A stretch of 64,000 nucleotides of DNA from Oceanobacillus oncorhynchi. Lineage in GTDB: Bacteria > Bacillota > Bacilli > Bacillales > Amphibacillaceae. The notes beneath the pieces were generated by a model, which searched no databases, was not told the DNA's origin, and was given only the letters and a program-made list of their open reading frames with translations. The first letter of the stretch is position 1. The number at the start of each line of letters is the position of its first letter. A program made the position numbers and the translations under genes. Location of the stretch: the NCBI RefSeq assembly GCF_000821065.1, contig NZ_CDGG01000001.1, forward strand, positions 2,232,001-2,296,000. Reading direction: 5' to 3'. Below, piece by piece: positions 43,089 to 53,015 of the stretch.

Positions 43089-43131
43089 TAAAAACGAAAA
43101 GGAAGCACAAGCTGGTTCCTTTTCGTTTTTC
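43089..43131 (+). terminator. terminator after the MBL gene
   Basis: AAAACGAAAAGGAA and TTCCTTTTCGTTTTT form a 14-bp stem with a GC-containing loop. Confidence 0.75.
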
Positions 43132-43153
43132 AGGAAAGAGAGGTAGGGTGAGA

Positions 43154-43270
43154 ATGCGAAAAAAACTGCGTATCATTACTGTTTTTTTGTTTGGTCTAAT
43201 CATTGGACTATTTTTAATACCAGAAATATTTCAGACGTTCGACATTTCCTTTTTCTCCTTTTTTGATTAA
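43154..43270 (+). CDS. 38-residue single-helix membrane peptide
   Basis: Starts MRKKLRIITVFLFGLIIGLF and ends FDISFFSFFD: a short basic N-terminus and one membrane helix. GAGAGGTAGGGTGAG lies before the ATG. The wider frame opens 23 codons earlier, but that part overlaps the terminator. The family is unknown; it is convergent with exoA. Confidence 0.45.
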   Translation: MRKKLRIITVFLFGLIIGLFLIPEIFQTFDISFFSFFD

Positions 43271-43283
43271 ACATGGATTGGGT

Positions 43284-44048
43284 TTATCTGCTGTTAAGAT
43301 TTATTTCCAGACTCACTGGGCAATGGTCGCTGCCAAGTGTATAACGGTGAATCTCCATGTTTTCCAGATATTTTTCTAATGGACTGGAAACAATCACATA
43401 ATCAATACGCCAGCCGATGTTTCTTTCACGAATTGTTTTCATATAAGACCACCACGTGAAAATATCATCGCGTTCAGGATAGAAGAAGCGTAAGGTATCT
43501 GTAAAACCATTGGCCAGAATCCGTGTCATTTTATCCCGTTCCTCTTGCGTAAATCCTGAATTGCCATGGTTTGTTTTATCATTTTTTAAATCGATTTCCT
43601 GATGGGCTACGTTTAAATCTCCGCAATAAATAACGGCTTTTTTCGAATCAAGCTCCTGCAAATAATCAAACATCTTATCTTCCCATTCCAAACGCTCTTC
43701 CAGCCGGGTTAAATCTCGCTTTGAGTTCGGCGTATAGACATTGACGAGGTAAAAGTCAGGGTATTCTAATGTGATTATTCTTCCTTCAGGCTCTATCTCG
43801 CCTTCTTGAAACCCGTAAGAAACATGAAGCGGCTCATGCTTGGTAAAAATTGCTGTTCCTGAATAACCTTTTCTTTCCGCGTAATTCCAATATTGATAAT
43901 ATCCTTCTAAATCCAACTCAATTTGCCCTGCCTGCAGCTTTGTTTCCTGTAAACAGAAAAAATCTGCATCTATATCATGAAAGAAATCCAAGAACCCTTT
44001 ACGAACGCAGGCCCGGATTCCATTGACGTTCCATGTAACTAACTTCAT
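43284..44048 (-). CDS. exoA: exodeoxyribonuclease III / AP endonuclease ExoA
   Basis: 254 residues, starting MKLVTWNVNGIRACVRKG. The EEP fold motifs are complete: FFCLQETKL (Mg-binding Glu), YTPNSKRDL, CGDLNVAHQEIDL (Asp/Asn) and GSDHCPVSLEI (catalytic His). It cuts DNA at abasic sites and removes 3' blocking groups in base excision repair. AGGAAGGAAG precedes this ATG; an in-frame upstream extension to 44090 is unlikely. It is monocistronic. Confidence 0.92.
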   Translation of the reverse strand: MKLVTWNVNGIRACVRKGFLDFFHDIDADFFCLQETKLQAGQIELDLEGYYQYWNYAERKGYSGTAIFTKHEPLHVSYGFQEGEIEPEGRIITLEYPDFYLVNVYTPNSKRDLTRLEERLEWEDKMFDYLQELDSKKAVIYCGDLNVAHQEIDLKNDKTNHGNSGFTQEERDKMTRILANGFTDTLRFFYPERDDIFTWWSYMKTIRERNIGWRIDYVIVSSPLEKYLENMEIHRYTLGSDHCPVSLEINLNSR

Positions 44049-44318
44049 TTTGAAAATCTTCCTTCCTGTTAACATCATTCTGATAGCCATTCTACCATAT
44101 TTGTCTGAAAAAGGGATTGCTTTTGTATGGAGAGAACCGGCTGTTTCACGATGGGTGTTGAAGCGTCGAACAAAATAACACCGAGTATACTTTTATATAT
44201 TTCCTTTGCTGATGTCAGGTAAATATGAAAAATATCTCTTTTTAAGAAAGAGTCCAGTTTGAAATAAAGAAATACAATCCACCATACATAAAAAATTTAA
44301 ATTTAACAAAGAAAAGAG

Positions 44319-44386
44319 TTGTCTTTCTTCTGTATTATGCATATAATACACTTACAAGATGTACTAGTGTATTAATACAGTATACA
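44319..44386 (+). promoter_or_regulatory. promoter and YtrA-type operator of the GntR-ABC operon
   Basis: TTGTCT (44319), a 17-base spacer and a perfect TATAAT (44342-44347) are followed by TGTACTAG-TGTATTAATACA-GTATACA. The inner 12 bases (44368-44379) are a perfect palindrome, and the outer arms are TGTA/TACA. A repressor site just after the start suits autoregulation by the GntR protein encoded next. Confidence 0.6.
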
Positions 44387-44419
44387 CGAAAGCATGACAA
44401 GAATGAGGTGAGAAATTGG

Positions 44420-44812
44420 ATGGATATCCGATTTGATAAACGTGAAGCTGTGTATATTCAAGTGATCAGGTATTTCAAAGAACAGATTGCAATTGGAGAA
44501 TTAAAGTCTGGTCAGGAAATTCCTTCACGCAGAGAATTAGCACAGCGATTAAAAATAAACCCGAATACTGTGCAGCGAGCTTATAAGGAAATGGAGGAGG
44601 AAGGCTTGATATATACGGATGGAAATAAACCAAGTATGATTACAAAGGAAACGGGCCGCATAAAAGAAATTCGTGAAAGTTTAATTGACGAAGCAATTGA
44701 TCAATTTGTAGATCGTATCACCTCTTTGCAAATTCCAAAAGAACAGGTTTTTGACCTTGTCCAGTCAAAATTAAATGAGCTTGGCAGGGAGGATGAAGAG
44801 AAGCATGATTAA
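44420..44812 (+). CDS. GntR family transcriptional regulator, YtrA subfamily
   Basis: 130 residues. A GntR winged helix (QIAIGELKSGQEIPSRRELA, then KINPNTVQRAYKEMEEEGLI) is followed only by a short helical tail, the YtrA subfamily layout. YtrA-type repressors control adjacent ABC transporter operons and often respond to cell-wall antibiotics. ATG 44420 has GAGGTG 9 bases upstream; the GTG at 44408 lies in the ribosome site. Its stop overlaps the start of the ATPase gene. Confidence 0.88.
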   Translation: MDIRFDKREAVYIQVIRYFKEQIAIGELKSGQEIPSRRELAQRLKINPNTVQRAYKEMEEEGLIYTDGNKPSMITKETGRIKEIRESLIDEAIDQFVDRITSLQIPKEQVFDLVQSKLNELGREDEEKHD

Positions 44813-45494
44813 ATTGACCAATATAGAGAAAAGGTATGGAAGAAAAAAGATACTAAATGGAGTTACTTTTGAGGCAGATAAAGGCCAGATTACCTGTTTA
44901 ATTGGAATCAACGGTGCGGGGAAAACGACTATTCTTCAATCGATTATGGGACTGACTCCTTACCAAAAAGGCGAGATTACCATTGATGGGGAGAAGCTGT
45001 CTCCAAAGATGCTGGAGAAAATAACATATATCCCAGATACAATGACGCTTTTGCCTAAAATGCGGATTAAGGATGCTTTTCAATTTATGGATGATTTCTA
45101 TCAAAATTGGAATGGGGAGCGGGCAAAAGAGATTTTAGAATTTTTTAAGCTGAAAGAGGATGAACGTATTTCCCAATTATCAAAAGGGAATACAGCGAAA
45201 GTGAATCTATTGATGGGATTGGCGATGGAGGCAGATTATATTCTAATGGATGAACCTTTCTCTGGTATCGATATCTTCAGCAGAGAACAGATTGCCGATG
45301 TGTTTTCCAGTCATCTGGTAGAAGACCGCGGTGTTATCATCACAACACATGAAATCAGTGATATCGAGCATTTAATTGATAAGGCAGTCTTACTGGCTGA
45401 TGGAGCGGTGAAAAAAGAATTTATGACGGAGCAGGTAAGAGAAGAAGAGGGTAAATCTGTTATCGATGTGATGAGGGAGGTATATCAGGGATGA
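44805..45494 (+). CDS. ABC transporter ATP-binding protein
   Basis: 229 residues. Walker A GINGAGKTT, a signature in the SQLSKGNTAK variant, Walker B YILMDEPFSGID and switch histidine ITTHE are present. The ATG overlaps the stop of the GntR gene (ATGATTAA), and its own stop overlaps the permease start (ATGA), so translation is coupled. This is the energy unit of a YtrA-controlled exporter of unknown cargo. Confidence 0.88.
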   Translation: MIKLTNIEKRYGRKKILNGVTFEADKGQITCLIGINGAGKTTILQSIMGLTPYQKGEITIDGEKLSPKMLEKITYIPDTMTLLPKMRIKDAFQFMDDFYQNWNGERAKEILEFFKLKEDERISQLSKGNTAKVNLLMGLAMEADYILMDEPFSGIDIFSREQIADVFSSHLVEDRGVIITTHEISDIEHLIDKAVLLADGAVKKEFMTEQVREEEGKSVIDVMREVYQG

Positions 45495-46321
45495 AGCTTT
45501 TTGGAAAACTGGTAAACTTTGAATTTAGACGGTTTTTACCGATTTATATTATGCTGCTTGCAGCTGTGTTTTTGCTGCAGGCTGCCGGGGTGCTGTATTA
45601 TGCATTTATGGTGAAATCGGAAATTACCGAGAGTGTCATGAAGCTTGGAATACCTAAAGAGCAATTTCTTCAAGATAATGGCTATGTATCGATAGGGAAT
45701 ATATTGTCGAGTTTTCTGTTTACACTGCCTATTGTCATCGCTGCAGTGACGATATTTATTTATGTTTTATTTATCTGGTATCGGGATTGGCTGGGCAAGA
45801 ACACGTTTATTTACCGCCTGCTGATGCTTCCGGTGAAACGTATTCAGTTGTTCTTTTCCAAATTGGCGGCGATTCTGATTTTCGTTTTTGGTCTGATTGC
45901 TTATCAAGTAGCTGTCCTCCCGGCGTTACAGGTGATATTAAAGCTGATTATTCCGGTTGATTACCGGTTGGATTTAACGATTCAAGGGATGATTAGAAGC
46001 TTTTATTATTTAAAATTCCTGCTTCCGGAGAAATTTATTGATTTTGTGATTAATTACGGTTTTGGAACAGCTTTTGTCATTATATTATTTACCATGATTT
46101 TGATTGAACGCAGCTACCGTTTTAAAGGTGTATTTATGGCGGTTTTTTATGGGATAGGGGCTCTGATTCTGGTCTTTTCTCCATATATTTTGCAGATAAT
46201 CGTAAAAGGATATTTTTATGAGACGGAGCTTTTATGGATGCAATTTGCTATAGCAATTATCCTCTCCGCAGTATCGGTTTTCTTTAGTAATCATTTGTTA
46301 AATAGAAAGATAAGGGTGTGA
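45491..46321 (+). CDS. ABC transporter permease subunit
   Basis: 276 residues with about six membrane helices and no extracytoplasmic domain, the ABC-2-like permease type found in YtrA-controlled operons. The first helix follows FEFRRFLPIYIML. It overlaps the ATPase gene by four bases and the next gene begins right at its stop. Together with the ATPase it would form a homodimeric exporter. The cargo is unknown. Confidence 0.78.
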   Translation: MKLFGKLVNFEFRRFLPIYIMLLAAVFLLQAAGVLYYAFMVKSEITESVMKLGIPKEQFLQDNGYVSIGNILSSFLFTLPIVIAAVTIFIYVLFIWYRDWLGKNTFIYRLLMLPVKRIQLFFSKLAAILIFVFGLIAYQVAVLPALQVILKLIIPVDYRLDLTIQGMIRSFYYLKFLLPEKFIDFVINYGFGTAFVIILFTMILIERSYRFKGVFMAVFYGIGALILVFSPYILQIIVKGYFYETELLWMQFAIAIILSAVSVFFSNHLLNRKIRV

Positions 46322-46326
46322 TAGAG

Positions 46327-47577
46327 ATGGATCATTTAAAACGCTATTCGATTATATATATTGCATTCCTTTTCATTTCGGTTATCCTTATCAGTTTTTA
46401 TGTAATGGATGAAGAAACGCTTGATTTTAAATGGAAAACCGTATCTGGAGATGAAGCGGTTATGAAGGATGTTACGATACTTGGAGATGGGCAAAGTAGT
46501 CCCGGCATGGCTTCGTATTACAGTGTGGTGTCAGAACCTTTTCAGTTATCTGTGGATGAATCTAAGCGGATAGATCAATCAAGGGAATCATATTATGGCT
46601 GGTATTATTCTGACTTACAAATAGAAAAATATGTGAAAGAGTATAAAAGCTTTATGCGCGGGAAAAACCAATGGAGTGAGAATTTCGCGGAAACAGATAA
46701 TCAGCTTATTTATGTAGATGGAAATGAAAACAACTGGGATATGAATGAACAGAATCATATTGGCGTAGAAATACTTGATAAAGAAACAGAAAACGTCAGC
46801 TCATTCGAACTGGCTGTCGAGGATCAGCAAATCTATGGTGTAAGCTCGATAACTGCTGATAATCATAATAAGTTATACGTCCAATTATATATGGAAGGAC
46901 AGTATGATGAAATAACAGATGTGTATACGGATGAAAATGGGATTCTTGTGATAGATTTAAATAATCAAACCATAGAGGATATAAGGTTTCCACAAAGGGA
47001 CATGGAGTCTAAAGAAGGAATAGAACCCTCTTTAACCTATCAGGACAGCGGTCTGATCAATGGAGAAATGCATTATCTCTATACGTATGATGAATATAAA
47101 GTCGATCAGAATGGTGTTTACGTAGGGGATTCTCCGCTTAAATATGAACTGCGTTTATACAATGTAGAGCAAGACAGTTTCCAATCCATTGATCTTCAGG
47201 AAGCAAACTTTTATGGGGGAGATTTTTTTAGAATTTATGATGGTACTGTTTATGCAGGGATGCTCCAAGGGGAAAATTACTCGTTAACAAAGTTCGATGA
47301 GAATTTAGAAGAACAAGAAACCGTTTTTGAAGAAAATGTGTTTGATGCGGAAATGGAAATAGGGCAAGAAGAGGTATATCCATTAACAGATGTTCATAAT
47401 GGTTATTTCTATGTTGTATTTCCTGCTTATTCTACACTGACAGTGGCGGATATTTCCATCAATGTATTTGATTTGGAAACAGGGGAAAATGTGTATCAGG
47501 GCATCATTCAAGCAGCGGAATCTATGAAACAATATCAGTATTTTGATTTGTATCAGATGGAATTTGAGGATAAGTAA
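46327..47577 (+). CDS. membrane-anchored extracytoplasmic protein, probably beta-propeller
   Basis: 416 residues. One N-terminal membrane helix (about 7-26, IIYIAFLFISVILISFYVM) is followed by a wholly soluble, acidic domain with repeated strand-turn patterns (VEDQQIYGVSSITAD, YGGDFFRIYDGTVYAG, VHNGYFYVVFPAY), which suggests a beta-propeller. I do not recognise a named family. It is the last gene of the GntR-ABC operon, coupled to the permease (AAGGGTG ribosome site lies at the permease stop). It may sense or present the transporter's cargo at the cell surface, which is inference. Confidence 0.6.
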   Translation: MDHLKRYSIIYIAFLFISVILISFYVMDEETLDFKWKTVSGDEAVMKDVTILGDGQSSPGMASYYSVVSEPFQLSVDESKRIDQSRESYYGWYYSDLQIEKYVKEYKSFMRGKNQWSENFAETDNQLIYVDGNENNWDMNEQNHIGVEILDKETENVSSFELAVEDQQIYGVSSITADNHNKLYVQLYMEGQYDEITDVYTDENGILVIDLNNQTIEDIRFPQRDMESKEGIEPSLTYQDSGLINGEMHYLYTYDEYKVDQNGVYVGDSPLKYELRLYNVEQDSFQSIDLQEANFYGGDFFRIYDGTVYAGMLQGENYSLTKFDENLEEQETVFEENVFDAEMEIGQEEVYPLTDVHNGYFYVVFPAYSTLTVADISINVFDLETGENVYQGIIQAAESMKQYQYFDLYQMEFEDK

Positions 47578-47582
47578 AGATA

Positions 47583-47622
47583 AAAATACAGAATAGAGGG
47601 TATCTTCTATTCTGTATTTTTA
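47583..47622 (+). terminator. terminator of the GntR-ABC operon
   Basis: AAATACAGAATAGA and TCTATTCTGTATTT form a 14-bp stem that continues into TTATT. Confidence 0.85.
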
Positions 47623-47724
47623 TTAAGTAGGAGAGTCATATTTTTTAGCAAAAAGACTGCAACTGCCGCCATCTTGGTTCCAGTCATTATTGAATTAGAT
47701 CAGCTTGTACTTCATTTATCTAAA

Positions 47725-47755
47725 AAAACAGGAGCTGTATGTGGCGTACAGCTCC
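47725..47755 (-). terminator. likely trp operon terminator
   Basis: On the minus strand GGAGCTGTA and TACAGCTCC pair over seven bases and are followed by TGTTTTTTT. It is the first good minus-strand terminator after trpA, about 250 bases on. Confidence 0.6.
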
Positions 47756-47875
47756 CTCAAGGCATGGGTTGTTGTGATGGTTTGAATCAATGACAACGTT
47801 GTCTAGATTCTAATATAGTTTATGCTATAAAGAAATGGTTGTCTCGACACTTATATCAATGCAAACATACATTTA

Positions 47876-48006
47876 TTGCAATGGAGCAGTCAAAAACCGC
47901 CCGATTTGATTGTTTGCTCCATCATGGAGAGAGAAAACGTCGATAAAGATCCAGATTCACTTGATCACGTAGAAGCCCCAAAACACCTGATAAATAAAGT
48001 TTCATT
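47876..48006. repeat. intergenic element after trpA
   Basis: Read on the minus strand it begins AATGAAACTTTATTTATCAG directly after the trpA stop, a start shared with the ends at 431-463 and 20922-21115. It ends with a TGGAGCA...TGCTCCA hairpin. No gene is seen. Confidence 0.35.
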
Positions 48007-48783
48007 TTATCGTACGGTTTCGCCGATCAATTCTTTGATTTCCGTTTGCTTTCCTTCCGCAAATAAGTGGACGATTTTACTACCGACAATGACACCGTCA
48101 CAATAAGCGGCTAACGATTTTGCCTGTTCTGGATTAGAAATGCCAAATCCGGCTAAGACGGGAACGCTGCTTAAAGCGGTTAGTTTCTTCAAGTAGTCCA
48201 ATGTATTTTTATCATGCTGCTGACGCTCTCCGGTTGTTCCGTTCACGGAAACAGCATATAGAAAACCTTCTGAGTCCTGTGCAATTTTCTCCAGACGCTC
48301 ATCCGGGCTGGTCATCGCAGCTAAACGGATAAAGGCAATGGATTGATTAGATAGCGCAGCTGCAATATCTTCTTCCTCTTCCATTGGAATATCTGGAATA
48401 ATAATTCCATCTACCCCCGCAGTATCACAGTGTTTGGCGAATTGCTCGTAGCCGTAGTTCCAAATAGGATTAATATAGGTCATCAAAATAATTGGAATGT
48501 TTCGTGATTCTTTTTGTTTTCTGACCTCATCAAGAACCAGCTTTAGCGTGGTTCCTTCCTGTAATGCACGCAGTCCGGCATCCTGAATTACAGGACCATC
48601 AGCTACTGGGTCAGAAAAAGGAATACCTAATTCAATTGCAGACGCACCGCATTCTTCCAGGAATTGAATGCGTTCATTGATTTGGTTGATTCCTCCGTCA
48701 CCAGCCATCATATAAGGAATGAACAGAGGCTTTCCTGTTGCTTTTAATTCATTTAATGTATTTTCTAGTTTATGCTTCCCCAT
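48007..48783 (-). CDS. trpA: tryptophan synthase alpha subunit
   Basis: 258 residues. [11 protein letters not shown] and [17 protein letters not shown] hold the catalytic Glu and Asp; the C-terminus has [12 protein letters not shown] and the phosphate site GVIVGSKIV. It cleaves indole-3-glycerol phosphate to indole, which passes to TrpB. Last gene of the trp operon; its start overlaps the trpB end by 14 bases, as usual for coupled expression. Confidence 0.95.
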   Translation of the reverse strand: MGKHKLENTLNELKATGKPLFIPYMMAGDGGINQINERIQFLEECGASAIELGIPFSDPVADGPVIQDAGLRALQEGTTLKLVLDEVRKQKESRNIPIILMTYINPIWNYGYEQFAKHCDTAGVDGIIIPDIPMEEEEDIAAALSNQSIAFIRLAAMTSPDERLEKIAQDSEGFLYAVSVNGTTGERQQHDKNTLDYLKKLTALSSVPVLAGFGISNPEQAKSLAAYCDGVIVGSKIVHLFAEGKQTEIKELIGETVR

Positions 48784-49981
48784 CGGAATTCTCCTCCAGC
48801 TTTGCTTTGACTTGTTCTACATCTTTGTCTCCGCGTCCGGACAGACAGATAACTAACGATTGCTCCGAAGACATTTCTTTTGCAAGCTTACATGCATAGG
48901 CAACAGCATGTGCGCTCTCCAGAGCAGGAATAATTCCTTCTAATTTTGCAAGCAGCTGAAAGGCTTCCAATGCTTCCTCATCTGTAATGGAAGGGTAGTT
49001 TACCCGGCCAGTATCATGCAAGTGGCTGTGCTCCGGTCCAATACCTGGATAGTCTAATCCGGCAGAGATAGAGGCAGCTTCTTGAATTTGGCCTGCTTCA
49101 TCCTGCAATAAATAAGTAAACGTGCCATGCAGCATGCCTGGAGAACCGCCTGTCAGGGTAGCTGCGTGCTCATTGGTAGTAACGCCTTTTCCTGCAGCTT
49201 CGACACCATACAAAGCAACTTCCTTATCATCGACAAAAGGATAGAACATCCCCATGGCGTTGCTGCCGCCGCCAACGCAAGCTACGACTGCGTCTGGAAG
49301 CTTTCCTTGTTTCTCAAGGCTTTGCTGTTTTGTTTCTGCGCCGATCACTGATTGAAAGTCTCGTACAATACGAGGGAAAGGGTGCGGGCCTACTACAGAG
49401 CCGATAATATAATGAGTGTCGTGGACATTATTCACCCAATAGCGCAATGCTTCATTCACTGCATCCTTTAAGGTTGCACTGCCTTGAGAGACTCCGACCA
49501 CTTTTGCACCTAACAGCTCCATACGAAAAACGTTAAGCTTCTGTCGCTTGATATCTTCTGCGCCCATAAAAACGATGCACTCTAAACCAAGCAGAGAACA
49601 GACAGTTGCTGTAGCTACGCCATGCTGTCCGGCTCCGGTTTCAGCGACGACTTTCTTTTTGCCCATTCGTAAAGTCAGAAGCGCCTGGCCAATCGTGTTA
49701 TTAATTTTATGTGCTCCAGTATGGTTAAGATCTTCCCGCTTCAGATAGATTTTTGGGCCGCCTAGATGCTTGCTTAATTGTTCTGCTTCATATAGCGGAG
49801 TTGTTCTGCCAATGTATTCTGTCAGATAATTATTTAATTCCTCCTGAAAAGAAGGGTCATTTTTTGCTGCTTCATAAGCTTCTTCAAGCTCTAAGACAGC
49901 TGGCATAAGTAATTCCGGCACATATCTGCCGCCGAATTTACCGTATTTTCCTGATTTGTCTGGGAACGTATATGATTGCAT
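48770..49981 (-). CDS. trpB: tryptophan synthase beta subunit
   Basis: 403 residues. [20 protein letters not shown] contains the PLP-binding lysine, GGGSNAMG the phosphate site, and GRGDKD near the end is conserved. It joins indole with serine to give tryptophan in complex with TrpA. It follows trpF by one base and overlaps trpA. Confidence 0.96.
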   Translation of the reverse strand: MQSYTFPDKSGKYGKFGGRYVPELLMPAVLELEEAYEAAKNDPSFQEELNNYLTEYIGRTTPLYEAEQLSKHLGGPKIYLKREDLNHTGAHKINNTIGQALLTLRMGKKKVVAETGAGQHGVATATVCSLLGLECIVFMGAEDIKRQKLNVFRMELLGAKVVGVSQGSATLKDAVNEALRYWVNNVHDTHYIIGSVVGPHPFPRIVRDFQSVIGAETKQQSLEKQGKLPDAVVACVGGGSNAMGMFYPFVDDKEVALYGVEAAGKGVTTNEHAATLTGGSPGMLHGTFTYLLQDEAGQIQEAASISAGLDYPGIGPEHSHLHDTGRVNYPSITDEEALEAFQLLAKLEGIIPALESAHAVAYACKLAKEMSSEQSLVICLSGRGDKDVEQVKAKLEENSDGEA

Positions 49982-49982
49982 G

Positions 49983-50603
49983 TTATCGATTCCTTTCTAC
50001 AGTTGTTCGTTTTGCTTCCTGAATAAAAGCTTTTATTTTATCTGGGTCTTTCCTTCCATCCGTTTCCACGCCGCTGGAAACATCCACGGCAATCGGTTTT
50101 ACCTGCTGAATGGCTTCCGCGACATTTTCCGGTGTCAGTCCGCCAGCTAAAATGAGCCGTTCAGAAAACGTATTTCCTTTTAATGTCGACCAGTTAAATG
50201 TAACCCCGTTTCCTCCATGTGCATGGGGCAGGGGAGGACTATCCATCAGCAGGTAAGCAGCATCATATTGCGCTGCTTGTTTAACACCTTCTTCTGTGCC
50301 AGGAAGTGATTTAATAACAGGAAAGGTAAAGCTGCTGACAGCTTCAGGAGATTCTTCTCCATGCAGCTGTATAAAATCGAGTCCCGTCTCCCGAGCAATT
50401 TTTTCTATTTCCTGCTTATCTTTGTTGACGAAAACACCGACACTTTTTACGTGTTCCGGCAATGCTGCGATAATGTTGGCTGCTTGTTCCACGGATACTT
50501 CCCGTTTGCTTTTGGCAAAAACAAAGCCTAAAAAATCTGCTCCGGCCTCGACAGCTGCTTCTGCTGTCTCCGGAGATGTGATTCCACAGATTTTGACAAG
50601 CAT
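49983..50603 (-). CDS. trpF: phosphoribosylanthranilate isomerase
   Basis: 206 residues. [10 protein letters not shown] carries the catalytic Cys, and [10 protein letters not shown] and AVDVSSGVE the phosphate and Asp sites. It isomerises phosphoribosylanthranilate to the enol form used by TrpC. A free-standing trpF, not fused to trpC. It follows trpC by one base. Confidence 0.95.
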   Translation of the reverse strand: MLVKICGITSPETAEAAVEAGADFLGFVFAKSKREVSVEQAANIIAALPEHVKSVGVFVNKDKQEIEKIARETGLDFIQLHGEESPEAVSSFTFPVIKSLPGTEEGVKQAAQYDAAYLLMDSPPLPHAHGGNGVTFNWSTLKGNTFSERLILAGGLTPENVAEAIQQVKPIAVDVSSGVETDGRKDPDKIKAFIQEAKRTTVERNR

Positions 50604-50604
50604 A

Positions 50605-51396
50605 TCAGGAAGCTCCTTTCGTGGAAGAGAGGGGCACCTGCAAGGCCTGCATGTCTGCTTCCACTTGATTGGAGCGCATTAATGTTTCCCCGACCAAAAT
50701 CGTATTAGCCCCGGCATCTCTTGCCAGTTCGGCATCCTCTTTCGTACGCATCCCGCTTTCAGAGATAATGGTAAGCTCTCCTTTATCGATTTGCTGAACA
50801 AGCTCCGCCGTTGTTTGTAAATCGACTTCAAAGGTTTTTAAATTACGGTTGTTGATTCCGATAATTTTCGGATTCACTGTCAGGGCGTCCTTTAATTCAT
50901 CCGCATTATGCACCTCGCAGAGCACTTCCAGCCCTTGCTCTGTTGCATAGTTGTAAAGACGCTGGAATCGTTCGAGCGGCAGAGCAGCAAGAATTAATAA
51001 GATAATGGAAGCTCCTGCATTTTTCGCATCGTCAATTTGTATTTCATCAATCATAAAATCCTTACAGAGAACAGGGACGGAGACCGCTTCACTTACTGCT
51101 TTGAGATCATCTAATGAACCGTGAAAAAAACTTTCATCGGTTAAAACAGAAATAGCAGCCGCCCCAGACTGTTCATATTGCTTTGCCTGTTTCAGTATAT
51201 CGACGTCCATTTGAATCGCCCCTTTGGAAGGGGAAGCCCGTTTGATTTCAGCAATAATTGATATATGATCAGCTGCTTGAACATTTTGATGGAGAGAGTA
51301 AATTGGATTTTTTCGCGTATGCTTTCCGGCTGCTTGTAATTTACGTTCCGCAACCTCCTGCTTTTTCTTATCAATAATTTTTTCTAAAAACGTCAT
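50605..51396 (-). CDS. trpC: indole-3-glycerol-phosphate synthase
   Basis: 263 residues. IIAEIKRASPSKG, CKDFMIDEIQI, INNRNLKTFEVD and ISESGM are all present, the TrpC signature with catalytic Lys and Glu residues. It closes the indole ring. The gene is directly adjacent to trpD (no gap) and trpF. Confidence 0.96.
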   Translation of the reverse strand: MTFLEKIIDKKKQEVAERKLQAAGKHTRKNPIYSLHQNVQAADHISIIAEIKRASPSKGAIQMDVDILKQAKQYEQSGAAAISVLTDESFFHGSLDDLKAVSEAVSVPVLCKDFMIDEIQIDDAKNAGASIILLILAALPLERFQRLYNYATEQGLEVLCEVHNADELKDALTVNPKIIGINNRNLKTFEVDLQTTAELVQQIDKGELTIISESGMRTKEDAELARDAGANTILVGETLMRSNQVEADMQALQVPLSSTKGAS

Positions 51397-52422
51397 TTAT
51401 ACCACCTCTTGTTTTGCTTCCTGGCTATAGTCGACCAATGTATCTAATTTTGCTTTGGCATTTCCAGAGAATACGCTGTGTCTGGCAATTTCCATCCCAT
51501 CCTTCACGGAATCGACACGCCCGATGGCGAATAAAGCAATCGCTGTATTAAATAGAACGGTATCCAGATAAGCTCCAGGTTCTCCATTTAATACAGAGAG
51601 CAAAATTTCTGCATTCCGTTTTGCATCGTCGCCTTCAATCTCTTGGTTGGTATAGACGGAAAGACCGACCTCTTCCGGATGGATGCTGCCTGCTTTTAAT
51701 TCATTATTCTCCAGTAAAATATAGTTGTTTTCCCCCTGCAGAGAGGCTTCATCCATTCCACCCGCTCCATGAATAACTAACGCACGCTTCCGGCCGAGCG
51801 TTTGCAGAGATTTTGCTACAATCGGCAAGGCATCATTTGAATACACGCCAACCAGCTGAGAATGCAAAGCAACCGGATTGGTTAACGGGCCGACCAAATT
51901 AAAAATGGTTGGCGTCCGAAGCTTCTGACGTACACCGGCAATCTGCTTCAATGTAGGATGAACATGCTGGGCGAATAAAAAGGCGATTTGATTTTCCTGC
52001 AGCATATATTTCATTTGCGACTTGGTTAAATCAAGCGAAACACCAAGCTCTTCTAATACATCAGCACTTCCAGTCTGGCTGGAGATTCGACGGTTTCCGT
52101 GCTTTGCAACTGTAACGCCGGCGCCGGCTAAGACAAATGCTGCACAGGTGCTGATATTGAAGCTGTTTGATCTGTCTCCTCCTGTTCCGCAGTTGTCCAT
52201 TGCGGGAAGCTCCAACTCAAATTGAAAAGGAGAATTGGTATGGATTACTTCTGCTAAGCCGGCCAGTTCTTCTGCTGTCGGCTGCTTCATTTTTAAAGCT
52301 ACTAAAATAGCGGAAAGCTCTGTATCGGAAACTTCCTCCTGGAAACAAGCATTAAATAATGCCTTTGTTTCTTCAAATGATAAGTCTGTTCCTTCAAGTA
52401 ATTGATTAAAATGCGGTTTCAT
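51397..52422 (-). CDS. trpD: anthranilate phosphoribosyltransferase
   Basis: 341 residues. DNCGTGGDRSNSFNIST is the phosphoribosyl-pyrophosphate loop, and KHGNRRISSQTGSADVLEEL and NLVGPLTNP are standard blocks. It joins anthranilate to PRPP. Its ATG overlaps the trpG stop (ATGA). Confidence 0.95.
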   Translation of the reverse strand: MKPHFNQLLEGTDLSFEETKALFNACFQEEVSDTELSAILVALKMKQPTAEELAGLAEVIHTNSPFQFELELPAMDNCGTGGDRSNSFNISTCAAFVLAGAGVTVAKHGNRRISSQTGSADVLEELGVSLDLTKSQMKYMLQENQIAFLFAQHVHPTLKQIAGVRQKLRTPTIFNLVGPLTNPVALHSQLVGVYSNDALPIVAKSLQTLGRKRALVIHGAGGMDEASLQGENNYILLENNELKAGSIHPEEVGLSVYTNQEIEGDDAKRNAEILLSVLNGEPGAYLDTVLFNTAIALFAIGRVDSVKDGMEIARHSVFSGNAKAKLDTLVDYSQEAKQEVV

Positions 52423-53015
52423 TGGGGTACCTCCTCCTTTTGATTCGTCAATTTCTCAACAAAGTGAGAAATAATCTGTTTTCCATCCAGTGTTCCAATC
52501 GATTCCGGATGGAATTGCAGTCCGTAAACAGGATATGTCTGATGGGTCACGCCCATAATTTCATCATCATCTAAAGCTGTTGCAGTGATACGCAGTTCGG
52601 ATGGTACCGCGATATGCTCCGCTGCAAGAGAGTGGTATCGCATGACTTCAACCGGGTTGCTGAGCCCTTGGAACAGCCCGGAGTCATCATGGTGAATCAG
52701 CGATGTTTTTCCGTGCTTAATGGTAGATGCCTGAATAACTCTGCCGCCGAGCGCTTCCATGATTACTTGATGCCCTAAGCAGATTCCCAGTATCGGCAGT
52801 TTTTTATAAAAAGCCTGCACAATCTGGATGCAATTTCCGGCGTCCTTTGGAGAACCCGGTCCAGGCGAGATAATAATGGCTTTTGGTTCTAATTTTTCAA
52901 TGGTTTTGACAGTCACTTCATCATTGCGAATCACTTCAACATGTACACCGCATTCGGAAACATATTGGTACAGGTTATATGTGAAAGAATCATAATTATC
53001 AATTAATAGAATCAA
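52419..53015 (-). CDS. trpG: anthranilate synthase, glutamine amidotransferase component
   Basis: 198 residues, starting LILLIDNYDSFTYNLYQYV from a TTG codon. The Cys nucleophile is in LGICLGHQ and the His/Glu pair in LQFHPESIGT. It releases ammonia from glutamine for TrpE. The TTG at 53015 is chosen because GGAGGTG lies 7 bases upstream and the protein aligns from its second residue; the frame is open further but that overlaps trpE. It overlaps trpE by 17 bases. In Bacillus subtilis the amidotransferase is outside the trp operon; here it is inside. Confidence 0.93.
   Translation of the reverse strand: MILLIDNYDSFTYNLYQYVSECGVHVEVIRNDEVTVKTIEKLEPKAIIISPGPGSPKDAGNCIQIVQAFYKKLPILGICLGHQVIMEALGGRVIQASTIKHGKTSLIHHDDSGLFQGLSNPVEVMRYHSLAAEHIAVPSELRITATALDDDEIMGVTHQTYPVYGLQFHPESIGTLDGKQIISHFVEKLTNQKEEVPQ

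Noticed and set aside
47876-48106. 76-codon plus-strand frame opposite the trpA end
   Set aside because: No ribosome site, overlaps trpA antisense, and lies in the repeat element after trpA.
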